Below the pieces are notes generated by a model. It was not told the origin of the DNA, did not search any database, and was given only the letters and a program-made list of their open reading frames with translations. The position numbers were made by a program, and so were the translations under genes. From Ampullaceana balthica (Eukaryota > Mollusca > Gastropoda > Lymnaeidae), in contig CALYLW010000314.1 of NCBI GenBank assembly GCA_944989445.1, positions 339,124 through 403,123 on the forward strand: DNA of 64,000 nucleotides, written 5' to 3'. Shown one piece after another: positions 12,201 through 21,745 of this stretch (position 1 is the stretch's first letter; each line of letters starts with the position of its first letter).

Positions 12201-15200
12201 GAAACAACTGATGAGAACGTCGCTAGCCCTAACTGTTTAGTCGACGAGAAGAATTTAAAACCGTACCCAAGTAACACGCAGGATCAAGATGACGGCGCCG
12301 CTACCAAAGAGCAGCCTCTTCTTTCGCCCAAACGAACTAGCAGACGTGATTCTGACAAGAAAACACCCGATCCTCCAGTGGATCACTCTGTCGTACCGCC
12401 AGTCAGAAACAGACGTTCTGTGGACACGAGCAGGTCTCCTGAGACGAGAAAAAGTACACGCGAGGCGTCTCCATATGCGGACAAAAAATTCGCGGCAGAT
12501 ACGGGCACTTTGGCGGGGACGCGTACCGAAGGTGAAGACGTCAGACCCAACCCTGCGCTGGCTGATATCAAGGTATCAGGGGCGTATAAACCAACCCGTA
12601 CTTCTCCGAAAATTAAGAACCCAACGGGATTTTCGCCATCAGTCGTTGTTAAGCATGACGAGAAAATCGGTAATATACGAAAACTTGAAAGCCCCGAAAA
12701 ACCCACTGAAGATAAGGCTCGGAATTTTAAACTTGCTAGCCATAAATTACCATCAGATAACCACAATAGACACACCCCAGACGTTGGCAAAGTCGCGGTG
12801 GAAGGCAGGGTTCAAACTAAAACCTGTGATAATAAAATACCAATAGGTAGAAAGCCTGCTACTAATGAAAGTTATGAAACATCGAATGCCTTCAAAGAGA
12901 GTTTGGATCGACAAAAAAGCGAAGAGCGAGATAAACAAAAACATAAAAATGATGATGCAAAACAACCAGCCGATGACAAGCCAATTCACGGCGAAAAAAG
13001 ACTTGAATGCGAGCAAACAGAGTCAAACATCAAACCTGAAGTACGTGAAGATAAACGTGACCAAAAAACTTTGAAGAGTTCCGCAGATCAAAGACCTAAA
13101 GAAAGAGTTGTGGGACTTGGGGCTAAAAATACCTTACAGCAAACAATGTCTAGAAATGGGAGAAATGAAGAGGAATCATTGCAAAGTTCTGCTGGCGACA
13201 AGCTGCTACCATCTGATGAAAACACCGATAAAAACTCAGAGGAATGCACTTATAACTTACACAGTGAGGAGCAATCTGACAAGACATTGTGTGAAACTGT
13301 AGTCTCAGAGAAAACGTTTCATGGCACCAGTATCATTGTATCCGAGGACCACAAGGAAATTACCGAAAACTCGATAAACACCGATACCGTTAACAGTGCT
13401 GCAAAGGAGCCCTCAGTTGAAGAAGACAAGACATTAGTTAATGAACATTTAACAAGGCAAATAGTAAACAAAAACAACGATAAAAAAGAATTGATGGAGA
13501 GGACGAGTGAGGTCAGGGGCACACAGACTGTGCCTGATCAAAAATGTGCGCCAGCTGCTTCAATCAAAGATCAGCTTCTTGGGGAACTCAAAGCTCCGGA
13601 CAAGTGCGAGACGTTATTCAGTGGCACCGAGGCTAGCGAAGTAGATTCCAGTAAGGGCATCGATGATCTTATGGAAAGTGAGATCAAAATGGTAGTAAAC
13701 AGCAGGATAGGAGACAATATTTGTGTTCAGCAGTTGGATAAGGCTTCTGGCGTGACGGCCCAAGACACAAATGATGTCGGTACGGAGATGTCCCAGATGT
13801 CTGAGTACAACTATGTTCGAGAGAAGAAGGTTGAACCTATTGGCCAAAAATCAGCCGAGATAAGGCGAGAAGGTAAGGATGGAGCTATTGGCAAAAAATC
13901 AGCCGAGATAAGGCGAGAAGATAAGGTTGGAGCTATTGGCCAAAAATCAGCCGAGATAAGGCGAGAAGATAAGATTGAACCCAATGGCCAAAACGTTGCT
14001 GACATGAGGTTTGACGGTGATGTCGATGGTAGAACAGAAGACAGTGCCACTATAGATACCATCGGGAAAGAACCTGATAAAAGTACATATGACTCCGAAG
14101 CGGTGCCTTTCAATGGCGAAAACAACGGGGGCTCAAAACTGGCCATCAATATGAAAACTGCCAGTCTCATCCAAGGTTTTAATTTCAACAAACCCGAAAA
14201 CAAAACAGAGAACTTAAGCAGCCGTAGGAACGAAATGTTCAACCACCTTCGCGGATCTAAGAGCCAGCCACAGCCCTTCACTGGAGTCGAAAAACAAAAT
14301 CCTAACCTAAATGATCAAACCAACACTTTTTTACACGTCTCCAAATCGAGGAGCAAAACTTTGAACCAGATGGACTTCAGAAATCCAGGTAAGGATACAG
14401 GTGTGGCCAAACTACAAGCAATGAACACATGTGATCCAAGAAAACAGTTTTGGAATCTAAAAGACTCCCACATTCAAACTCCAAGCCTGGCCATTCCCAA
14501 AAACAAACCTTTCAACTTGGTCGATCCTTTAAACCAACCTCTGGACCTAAGCGACAGGAGCAACCTGCCTCTGGATCTAAGTGGTCGCCAGTGCCAAGTG
14601 TTGGACCTCAGTCACCCTAAGTCCCACCAAGTAACGCGCAAAGACTCCATCTATGAGGCATTAGATCTCAGTGATCCCAGAAAGCATAAGTTAAACCCCA
14701 CCGGATCCATGTACAAGCTGTGCAACCAAGTGGAACCAATGAACCTGACTTTGGGGAACCATGACACCAAAACACAGAATCTTACTGATTCCAGGCGGCC
14801 TATCTCTACGCACGGGCTCCGTAGTCACACGTTCAATTTAAGTGACCACAGAGACCACGTCTTTAACCTTCAAAAACATGAAAGCCAATTTATGGTTCAA
14901 AATGATCAAAAGGTCCACACTTTCAATATGTATGATCCAATGAACCAAAGATTTGCCCTGAATGATCGCATGAATCACAATTTAAATGATCCCCGATACC
15001 AAGCATTTTACCCCACAAATACCAAGAACCCAAGCTCTAACTTAACAGATTCTAGAAGAGAAAACAATGCAACTGGAGTGAACAACATCAATTCCACGAT
15101 GCCTTTGACCCAGGTGAACATATTCAGAAACACAACAGGAATGCCATCATCTGAAGTAGATGACTCAATAAACACCATAAATATTCAAATACCTGAGACA

Positions 15201-18200
15201 AGTCCACAACACAAACTCAACGTCATGCAGCAAGGCCAATTTCCCGCTCGATGCTCCGGGTTTACTGATGAAGGTCAAGTCGATGTCTTGAATGTTAAAG
15301 AAAATGATTACCCTTTGCATTCAGGGGATGTAGGTCATAATGTCAATAAAACAAACCTCGTAAAGCCTATAGCGTACGGCAACCCACAAAATCACGTCGC
15401 TTTCAATCAAGGGAATTATCCTGGTCCGGTATACCAGACGAGCCCAATAAACATGCATGCTTGTTTAAACCAACAGCGTCCTGTTGGCTACTACCCACAC
15501 AAGAGGCAGACCAATTTTATGAACCAGGCTTTCCCGATGAGGCAATCGCAACCGCAGGTCGAAACGAATTTCATAAACGAGGCTAGTTTAATGAACTATT
15601 TACAACCGCAAAATCAAAACACACCGTTGAACCAGATACAACGCCATGCTAATGCCAACTATTTCAACCAGTTTAATCAGTTAGACGAACAACCCAATGG
15701 CCAGGCCACGTTTTTAAGCCAGGTTCCTCCGATGAACCATTCTATAGCTAAAGTGGTTCCCCCGTCTTCCACAACAAGCCAATCCCAGCACCCTTTGTCT
15801 TCACGTCTTTCGAACGAAAACATCCCCGTTGGCCAGCCAAACAATCCAAACTCATCGGGTTTCTATAACGTTTCGATTTGCTACACACAACCATCACAGC
15901 AGGCTGGCCTTGGGAGCCTGGTCCAAGCCAAGGACCAAGGCAGCAGCCTTATCTTCAACACGACACACATCCCGAACGGCGGTGTGTACTTAACACAGAC
16001 TGTCAGAAACCCTCAAAACAGTGCCAATAACGCATCCCAGCACGGGGACCTCCAAACTGTTGTTAAAAGAGACAACACGAGAAGCAATAACGAGTTAATG
16101 GCGGGTACCGCCCCATCCGACTACAAACTTAAGTGCCCGTCAGCCCCTCCTCATTGCACAGAGTGCACCAGCCTCAATGACACTTTGAGCGAAAGCTGCG
16201 TCGTGAACCAAGACATTCACGCGGACAAAACGAATTCGCTGAATCAGATCTCCGTGATGCAGCTCAGCAACCAGACCGGTGTCCCCATCACATCAAGCAG
16301 CGTGGGTTACGAGGCGTGTTCAAAGCCGAACTCCGTAAAGTTCTCAGATCCGCTAATCTCATATGCTTCGCACGCACCGAATTCTATAAATGCAGACTCG
16401 AAACACGAACGCCCTTACCAGAGGGAGCTTTCTAAAACATCAGTGGCCAGTCACCATCTTCAGGACCAGTCTTCGGCAAACAGCCAGCAGCATCGGGTGT
16501 TGGATTCGGAATACCCGTGTGAAGCCTGGCGGGCCGCTGATACTTTTTCATACACCCAGGAGACGCTGAGCTACGATAACGAGTATGTTCTGAGCGACCT
16601 GAGCCGCTACGAGAACAGCGAGTTTTCCAAGGTCGCAGACATGACGACCCAGGTGAGCAGGTCCCATCTGTACGTCGCCACCCAGATGAGCAGCACCGAC
16701 ACCATTCACTCTCTGCCCCTGACACACAACCCGGGGGAGGCCGACGGCGTGCGGGATCGCCACTGGCAGTCGTTGGACACGGTCGAGGCGGTCGACCCGT
16801 CACAGCTAGCGAGCTCGAGCTCGACGCTTTTCAACCACCAGGTCAGCTACAGCATAGCCGTGGAATGTCTAATTCAAAATGACCAAGGTTACGACAAACT
16901 CGAACTTCCCAAGCGGGTGATGACACCGATTGAAGAGAATGAGATGTCTGAGAGGGAAGCCAATAGTGGAAGCAGTTGTGAAAACAAATGCTACTGCAGC
17001 ACTAAGGTTGACCCGAATACCCTGGCTAGGCCGTACGGCGATGTGCATCCCATGTGCGACCAACGAAGTTTAATTCACCCATACGCTGTAGACCGGTGGG
17101 AATACCCAGAAACATTATTTGACTATGTGTGCGCGAATGATTCAGCTAGTGTGGATTCACTTTCAAGTCTTGAGAAGCAAGCACAAGGGCCTTTTGCTTT
17201 GAACAGGAGTGCAAGTGACTGCATCAGTCAGATTCCCAAAGATGCGACAAGTGTAAATGATGTGTTTGAGTATCCAATGCAGTATAGACCCATGTGTCTG
17301 AGTGAGATGCAACGACCTCAAAGCCACATAGCTACCCCAACTCAGCAACAAAGAATGAAGCCCGGGTCTACACTTTTCCAAAGTCCGGAGACCTCCAACT
17401 TGAGATATGCCACCGTCTTTGACGGAGGCACACCAGCCGCCGATGAGTTGCCTTCTCGCGAGCCGATCCTTAAGATGCCCGCAACAAACTTTGATGGGCC
17501 TGGGATAAGAAGATCCTACCCAAAACCTTCCATGTTTAATCGGCCATTGGCTTTTGTCAGACCCGAGGAGCCACTGGATCTCTCGGATACCGCACAGAGC
17601 AATCACTCGTCTCAGATGAATTCTTCATTAAATAGTGATAAGAGCGCTAAAACGAAATTTCCAGTGGGAAGCCCGACGACGGCGCTTAATGCAAACGCCC
17701 CTAAAGAGTTTCAGGAAAATCATTTTTACAGCGGAAAAAAGAAGGGTGTATGCAATCCATACACGCTGGATTTAATGGGTCAAACCAAGCAACTGTTCCC
17801 ACAGTCAGTGTATAAAACAAACAACACGCCGACATTCTGTGAAACTATGGGGTTTGCCGCTCAGACCAAGCACCAGGATTTGAAAGATGCCGAAAGCAAC
17901 CAAACACAATCGTTGCGCGTTCCCCAATATCACGGGCATTACAAAGGGAATCCTATGGACGCATTTAACATCCAACGCGTCTACAACAGAGTCACTGATT
18001 GCATGCGGACTAACCTGGATCAGTTTGACGCCGGGCATACGCAAAAGATGCGATCAAAATTGGACAAACGTTTCCGGGATGGGTCGGCATTTTCAAAGAA
18101 CTCCGAAGAAATGTTTCGTCAATACAGTGCACCCTCTGAACTCCTCAATTCTTACAACATTGATACCACTAATTGCTTTGGAGAAAGCCCAAGCGACAAT

Positions 18201-18932
18201 CTTCAGAATTTCCCAGTAATATTAAGATCAACGGCCTGCGGAGGCGAAGGACATACAAATTTCAGGGCATCCTCCCCGATGAAGACATTCAAAGTAAAAA
18301 GGAAAATGGGCAAAACTCACAAGAAGTCTTCAGGAGCTAAAAAGCGTCTTTCTCCTTGCGTGTCCTATTCCTGGAATGGCTCTGAAAATAGGAATGCTTC
18401 ACAACAGTATGAAGGCTGCCAGCTTTTTACCAGAGATAACGTTAAGTTTGGACATGGAATTCCTCGCTCTGAAACAGGCCAGTTGGGAAAGTCGAGTCCA
18501 AATATCTCCAGTAAGCACAGAAACATCAATCCCCACGTCGTCTGGGCAGACGTCTACGCAGACCTCAGCAACAAGATGGACCTGCGAGAGATGCAGGGTG
18601 CAAACTTCAGCATGGACCCCAGCTTAGACTTAGATCTTCGGCTGGAGGATTTTTACGCCATAGAGGACGACAATTATCCAAACCTGTCCTGTTACTCCAG
18701 CATCGCTAGCATTGAAGGTGTGTCCGGATCTAGTTCAGACATGACCATCAAATCGTCCTTCCACAGTGATGCCGACCTGTCCTCTTCAAGCGAGGTGTCC
18801 AGGCCACTACCCCGCACCAGCCCAGACCGCAAGATAAAGCACATTCATCAGCCGAGCGCCTGTACCGTAACAGATAGCACGTCAGTGTCAGAGTCTTTTC
18901 ATTCATGCAGCTCGAGGTTAAGTTTTTCCTGA
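6228..18932 (+). CDS. Giant single-exon ORF: disordered PxDLS-motif nuclear protein, unknown
   Basis: One open frame of ~4,234 codons runs from just after a splice acceptor (tttaaacttttag, AG at 6226-6227) to TGA at 18930. The frame is blocked by TAG at that junction, so the exon is probably internal or terminal; the first in-frame ATG is 6312 (4,206 aa from there). The protein is Ser/Lys/Asp/Asn-rich and mostly disordered. Counting from M6312: three PLDLS motifs (residues ~2743, 2753, 3754) plus VLDLS (~2763) and ALDLS (~2783) match the CtBP-binding PxDLS consensus. A degenerate FNLxD/LDLSD repeat spans ~2710-2920. An Asn/Gln-rich stretch covers ~3060-3200. A basic cluster KVKRKMGKTHKKSSGAKKR (~3994) looks like a nuclear localisation signal. 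The C-terminus is Ser-rich and ends SSRLSFS. Short helical stretches occur around residues 1230 and 1540-1600. No catalytic domain is recognised. A nuclear co-repressor scaffold is inference only. Two poly(A) signals follow. Confidence 0.85.
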   Translation, partial: QCEQKVNNIGQECQITQRRLLEEIAKHKMSDNPTKKVIQERSTSSKYRRSDTAWTVSKRPPTRNRVFPPKTFKPCHRRAMVSHSDSTLESTRMSPGNGFTSSSDIMLDSSKNISDLPLSSLSSVELPSEHQTSMNRHSRTEPKFISRLRETPTRDKQDKQIVRDELVGKVEAGQGTNKTRNFVKGDRAARCRGDAGKTSKFQPVALPRANSKLCREKAACEKKSDDVKNGDGRDKQKQKTTSLRRLGIRVSSLDGSRKPMECKNAEVEKREAGRCHSDVDISKSLRDTNECKNQIEYSPQQSPCQKLCEAPNLAERRACDSHISGQKREVVDVPSKAGAPTDGKQPKALVKLKGVGHQNPMSLAYKMLKEVVPEPQPMLEVKYNAPTMWTNTHSEAAAPENVLIKKKLFKFIVKKPAQPANSKPSKVVETVPKCQQATQQVKDSPNFSVQKPAIDIPTKKVSACSDHKSKCDESMSDVKKNQNSQLLQRSHLHPPVPKTSSPQPESAVERDVTTNKDPTNPMDSSNGRSDSSTNSTMDIGAPSRAVCPGSIQVNKSMDKRDVVEPTSQAALKISPPDVPSNRLKIASTEANPVVQTDTDTQAELISVPSVARKSFNEISEKIQTQSSASNRPTKSKTNEKTNTSASASDKYPKPDRWRAKHVNSAANKQNTIQDSVVGQRTNGNDSSDARVKNKLKSRNSSAPPSDQRAAQAHQHLDNSKTALVNKESKTVRSQKDPPVGKSPPKLKEQPTLTSESCPRSPKRNSNDTKHVKDIPNANNDSGKVQANVNNRKKIYSPKNAQLISDYSNDDDASKQVSERRNFQKQESNSKDLKANNLKMEGGVPSSTRSVKKIKPSSYEASQGSSSEPRVANYNETPQPINTDTSFGKKNVELQRSQSWDQSSKISADDDEGEVGENRRGIHSKINSEINEIVEVVLEFLTKRKEMSVQRSPELNQETPAALMVKSSSINLGEATGDPLIRSPPTDVVQLSSITSSDVGQTETSPPQESTQQAHKFESIRTYFESQVNRLGAFRKDIKYPDYSPHRNYLRNMKSPTSEPRLDTQEVASESPVERKQSETSRNSKSACIQSPISLGITSNTTYSDNYEAQSRLQRLRALVPNEQGDKVEILQPPVPSARKSPIDKSFIKRRMRIGQILKSKFEHNVRPRNSSCDRSRSKSAVYLSGSDTSVSQASSSFTLKSNKSHQRDPRHEEINREKEKISCRCAAIHSILNDLKHHILLERVGQQMYTPAQVPNYDDIRLEEREFNESGKVGRTDSSYSKASTSDGVSHYSKDKSATIVTSGRPLPKPRCRIPRFVPSGSQAKAPLPLADISCDSDYLKIIASIIKNNAILSDEQHPHQSAVEMQMCADNDRKFRNKPRESKSFIEHFCKQLVESWQLKQAPSEDTGVTSREPNVTQERLSKASRTSTKVYKKGGEKIELFERNEKYHLGQGEIKDYDEFNSIDMSGFLPGGWMTFSRNLPDFSKMFGQKRSCANELKEAQAHIGDVYKESVTAHSQANNTLFEHPSKGLKQREEKYAIENRKSEKKVENSRHKILGSEEIRNKSIRELLEFAYSQKNNENISKQIVREIYDRASRKQSDVKYKKQLREGALQLFCLLTSQSVGEESNNLEQELFDENYPVEEERCHGMVENSIEVSVEDESVARSANLQDAYTIMKAEYVERIKENQRIIDQWSLSPSNKYQTEDVDSTKETIVNTKICQFIPLDENISVSETAKIEACIDEATNRDVVKAKPSSKKGVTFVLPSFTAMIDDGQDNRSGDRDDKVSEAKSPPKETRQSGDTTEGPRRDDGNHKIAKVGVVDEYSDTPGYDVADPSMHGAAVKSRFPESHETLAKKIDASPTEARQTKEYPAISEDMHRSHLGGDRGSGQGLSSPRGAKISAKSEIKKLIENDVPEPLEYVPRSFRSTEISPDTGHGKLSSPKRGEPTSPAVTSTNDDEDKLADKLMECRSCKSMYKSRLNDEGSTPSKETTDENVASPNCLVDEKNLKPYPSNTQDQDDGAATKEQPLLSPKRTSRRDSDKKTPDPPVDHSVVPPVRNRRSVDTSRSPETRKSTREASPYADKKFAADTGTLAGTRTEGEDVRPNPALADIKVSGAYKPTRTSPKIKNPTGFSPSVVVKHDEKIGNIRKLESPEKPTEDKARNFKLASHKLPSDNHNRHTPDVGKVAVEGRVQTKTCDNKIPIGRKPATNESYETSNAFKESLDRQKSEERDKQKHKNDDAKQPADDKPIHGEKRLECEQTESNIKPEVREDKRDQKTLKSSADQRPKERVVGLGAKNTLQQTMSRNGRNEEESLQSSAGDKLLPSDENTDKNSEECTYNLHSEEQSDKTLCETVVSEKTFHGTSIIVSEDHKEITENSINTDTVNSAAKEPSVEEDKTLVNEHLTRQIVNKNNDKKELMERTSEVRGTQTVPDQKCAPAASIKDQLLGELKAPDKCETLFSGTEASEVDSSKGIDDLMESEIKMVVNSRIGDNICVQQLDKASGVTAQDTNDVGTEMSQMSEYNYVREKKVEPIGQKSAEIRREGKDGAIGKKSAEIRREDKVGAIGQKSAEIRREDKIEPNGQNVADMRFDGDVDGRTEDSATIDTIGKEPDKSTYDSEAVPFNGENNGGSKLAINMKTASLIQGFNFNKPENKTENLSSRRNEMFNHLRGSKSQPQPFTGVEKQNPNLNDQTNTFLHVSKSRSKTLNQMDFRNPGKDTGVAKLQAMNTCDPRKQFWNLKDSHIQTPSLAIPKNKPFNLVDPLNQPLDLSDRSNLPLDLSGRQCQVLDLSHPKSHQVTRKDSIYEALDLSDPRKHKLNPTGSMYKLCNQVEPMNLTLGNHDTKTQNLTDSRRPISTHGLRSHTFNLSDHRDHVFNLQKHESQFMVQNDQKVHTFNMYDPMNQRFALNDRMNHNLNDPRYQAFYPTNTKNPSSNLTDSRRENNATGVNNINSTMPLTQVNIFRNTTGMPSSEVDDSINTINIQIPETSPQHKLNVMQQGQFPARCSGFTDEGQVDVLNVKENDYPLHSGDVGHNVNKTNLVKPIAYGNPQNHVAFNQGNYPGPVYQTSPINMHACLNQQRPVGYYPHKRQTNFMNQAFPMRQSQPQVETNFINEASLMNYLQPQNQNTPLNQIQRHANANYFNQFNQLDEQPNGQATFLSQVPPMNHSIAKVVPPSSTTSQSQHPLSSRLSNENIPVGQPNNPNSSGFYNVSICYTQPSQQAGLGSLVQAKDQGSSLIFNTTHIPNGGVYLTQTVRNPQNSANNASQHGDLQTVVKRDNTRSNNELMAGTAPSDYKLKCPSAPPHCTECTSLNDTLSESCVVNQDIHADKTNSLNQISVMQLSNQTGVPITSSSVGYEACSKPNSVKFSDPLISYASHAPNSINADSKHERPYQRELSKTSVASHHLQDQSSANSQQHRVLDSEYPCEAWRAADTFSYTQETLSYDNEYVLSDLSRYENSEFSKVADMTTQVSRSHLYVATQMSSTDTIHSLPLTHNPGEADGVRDRHWQSLDTVEAVDPSQLASSSSTLFNHQVSYSIAVECLIQNDQGYDKLELPKRVMTPIEENEMSEREANSGSSCENKCYCSTKVDPNTLARPYGDVHPMCDQRSLIHPYAVDRWEYPETLFDYVCANDSASVDSLSSLEKQAQGPFALNRSASDCISQIPKDATSVNDVFEYPMQYRPMCLSEMQRPQSHIATPTQQQRMKPGSTLFQSPETSNLRYATVFDGGTPAADELPSREPILKMPATNFDGPGIRRSYPKPSMFNRPLAFVRPEEPLDLSDTAQSNHSSQMNSSLNSDKSAKTKFPVGSPTTALNANAPKEFQENHFYSGKKKGVCNPYTLDLMGQTKQLFPQSVYKTNNTPTFCETMGFAAQTKHQDLKDAESNQTQSLRVPQYHGHYKGNPMDAFNIQRVYNRVTDCMRTNLDQFDAGHTQKMRSKLDKRFRDGSAFSKNSEEMFRQYSAPSELLNSYNIDTTNCFGESPSDNLQNFPVILRSTACGGEGHTNFRASSPMKTFKVKRKMGKTHKKSSGAKKRLSPCVSYSWNGSENRNASQQYEGCQLFTRDNVKFGHGIPRSETGQLGKSSPNISSKHRNINPHVVWADVYADLSNKMDLREMQGANFSMDPSLDLDLRLEDFYAIEDDNYPNLSCYSSIASIEGVSGSSSDMTIKSSFHSDADLSSSSEVSRPLPRTSPDRKIKHIHQPSACTVTDSTSVSESFHSCSSRLSFS
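13830..13973 (+). repeat. In-frame 48-bp tandem repeat (16 aa x 3)
   Basis: Three units of the pattern xxxIGQKSAEIRRExK lie head to tail in the giant ORF, with a fourth partial unit after them. The copies are nearly identical at DNA level, implying a recent duplication inside coding sequence. Confidence 0.95.
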
Positions 18933-19107
18933 ATTGTACACATCAGTTTTGGTAGCCTAGTTGATATTCAGTGCTACACACAATGTTCCTGAATTGAACA
19001 CATCAGTTTTGGTAGCATAGTTGATATTCAGTGCTACACACAATGTTCCTGAATTGAACACATCAGTTTTGGTAGCCTAGTTGATTTTCAGTGCTACACA
19101 CAATGTT
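18928..19107 (+). repeat. 60-bp tandem repeat (x3) spanning the stop codon
   Basis: Three near-identical 60-bp units begin with CCTGAATTG and end with CACACAATGTT. The stop codon of the giant ORF lies in the first unit, so the array covers the CDS end and the proximal 3' UTR. Confidence 0.95.
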
Positions 19108-19189
19108 TTTAGTTTTATATAAAAAAGATATATAAATAATATAATATTCGAGTTTATTACAATTTTTTCCACACACCAGTTTTTAAACA

Positions 19190-19202
19190 AATAAATAATA
19201 AA
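19190..19202 (+). terminator. Polyadenylation signals of the giant gene
   Basis: AATAAA occurs at 19190-19195 and 19197-19202, about 260 bp after the stop, in an A/T-rich 3' UTR. A further AATAAA lies near 19287. Cleavage site not determined. Confidence 0.55.
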
Positions 19203-21745
19203 ACCCAACAACTCCGCAGTTTACTTTTTAGCAAATTTTTCAAAACCCTCTAACAAGAAAAAAAAATTAAAAACTTCCAATGGAGTGAATAAAATGTTTG
19301 TTTGAATAATAAATGTAAAGGCATACATGAAAGAAAACATGTGTGAGTAAATAAAACCATCAAAAACACTTGCAGTTTTATTTATTTCTTGTTTTCAATT
19401 ATCTTTTTAAATCTCCAGTCACCACAGATCATTCTTAAAAAGTACTATGTCAATGGTATTGGTATTTTAAAGTATATCTACTATGCTATAGTATTTGTAT
19501 TTTAAAGCTCATTAATTAACATAAAATATCCTCAAAGAAATAAATTAATGGTGTTTGATTTATCAAAGAATTTATTAGAATTGTGTTTTTTTTAAAACAT
19601 AAATTAACTTCTTAAATGTTGTGTTTATTAATGTGGACAGCATTTATAAATAAGGAATGAAAATTGGAACACATGTTGTTGGATAGATTTTGATCCAAAA
19701 TTCAAATCAAATTCTTCACTCACTTTAAAATCTAATTTATTACAATGAATATTGGTTTGCTTTTTAATTGCCACAATACAGATATAATATAAAGGAAACC
19801 ATGAACAAAACACAGATATTCTACATACAAAGGATTACTATTCCATTCCACTTTATGTGATCAATTAGGTGGCATGCTGTATTTACAATGGCATGAATAA
19901 CTAGAATCCTCATCAGATCTTACATGTGTAGAACTGATCCTGTCTCTATAACATGGACATCAGCGGTTTTAAGTAACTGAAATCCTTTCAGAATTATTAT
20001 CTCAATCCGAATGAAGCACAAGTATTGTAAATTTCAATTACTTTTTAAAGAATTATTTAGACCAACACTTGATATTATAATAATTTCATCAGAAATGACA
20101 ATCCACTAATGATGTGCTCACAAATTGATGACACACTTCACACACAAAAAAAAAGAATGCTGTAAGTCATAAAATATTGACATATGAAGTTAATGAAAAC
20201 AAAGAAGATATTCCTACTAGTGTTTACCCAAACCTAGAAGGCAGCAACTGCTACTACTACTACTACAGTAATTGCGAATGTTCACAACATTCTATTTCTG
20301 AAATATACTGTTTAGCACATTCACAAAGTGCCTATGTAGGTGACTCAATGAAATGTAATGCTGCATAAGTAATAAAGATATTTTTTTTTAAAACAAACTT
20401 TGTAAACATGTTGTAGTTGTAAATATCTTAATTGCATATATTTAACATGTTTTCTGTGGACACAGCTTATCGTCACATTTTGTGACAGCCAGAAGATGAT
20501 ACCAAGAAATGTTATCTGTTACATCTAGGCTCATAATTACTTATGAAAAAGTAGAAAATAGCAAGTGCTCTCATTCCCAACACACTATTCAATACATGTA
20601 TTTACTTGCACACACACAAAAATAACTCTCACTAGAAATAGCTATCACCATTGATAGGTAGGTAGTATTGAAGAGGATGAATCTTTTTTAAAGACTGGTA
20701 ACATGTAACAGGAATTCACAAGCTTATAATGCTGACATATCAAATGATGGAAGGAGAACAAAAGGTTTTGGAAATATTTATGAACAAACAAAAAAAAACA
20801 ACATCAAAGGCTGATATCGTTCAAGGTATACGAAAAAATACTCTTTTTTTTTCTTTTAGTTTCATAACTCCCAGAGATACACTTCAGCAGAGTAACTTTA
20901 GGGTCTACTATACAATAGTACATGACTTTTAAAAAACAAGTATCAAATGCATTATTGTTTTATTTTATCATACAAATTAGAATTAGATGTGCACGGATGT
21001 CATGACTTCATCAATGTCAATGTTTTTCTTACATCTAAAAAACAAATTTCTTCAACTATTAAAATATTCATCTTCAACTTCAATTACTTTTTATCAGTGA
21101 GAACAAAAAACATGAACTCAATTATTCATATTTGCAATTGGTTGACTAAGTGTAAAAGAAGAAATGCTTCAAGATGAAAAATGTATAAATATTTTTAAAG
21201 CAACTTTGTTTTTTTTTAAAGTATTGATAAAGAGACATTGGCATATTGCAAACAAAAGCAACATTGTTTATGATAAACAATAATTCTGTAGATTTTAATA
21301 AACAGCATCTACAAACACTGCCAGTAAGATTAAAATTAAAGCATTAATAATAATTCTATTATTTTCGTACAATGGTTCACAAAATGTGTTTGTATAATAA
21401 TTTAAAATGTTTAACTATATTTTTGATGAGTGCTTATTTGATCCCCAACTGAGATTCACAACATCAAATTAAGAGCTAACTAGTATTTTAAGTCTAGATT
21501 GTTCATTACACAAAGGGAAAATATTCTTTTTAAAGTTAATGATGGAACTGTATAAAAAATCTTCTAATAATCTAGCAATAAAACAGATATCTAGGGACAG
21601 TAATAATTAGATAAAGTCATTTTTAATCAATATACAAATTTCTTCAACAATCTTACTGCTGTGTACAACAACAAAATTTAAAAGTTATCTTTAAAAATAC
21701 ATGGATTGAAACTAAATAATAAAAACAAGCATCACATCTTTTACA
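19203..21745. other. AT-rich convergent intergenic region
   Basis: No exon, RNA gene or transposon end was recognised. The short ORFs here have AT-driven composition and no family resemblance. Confidence 0.5.

Noticed and set aside
6489..18300. Many antisense and alternate-frame ORFs inside the giant exon
   Set aside because: Shadows of one long, GC-richer coding frame; no independent homology.
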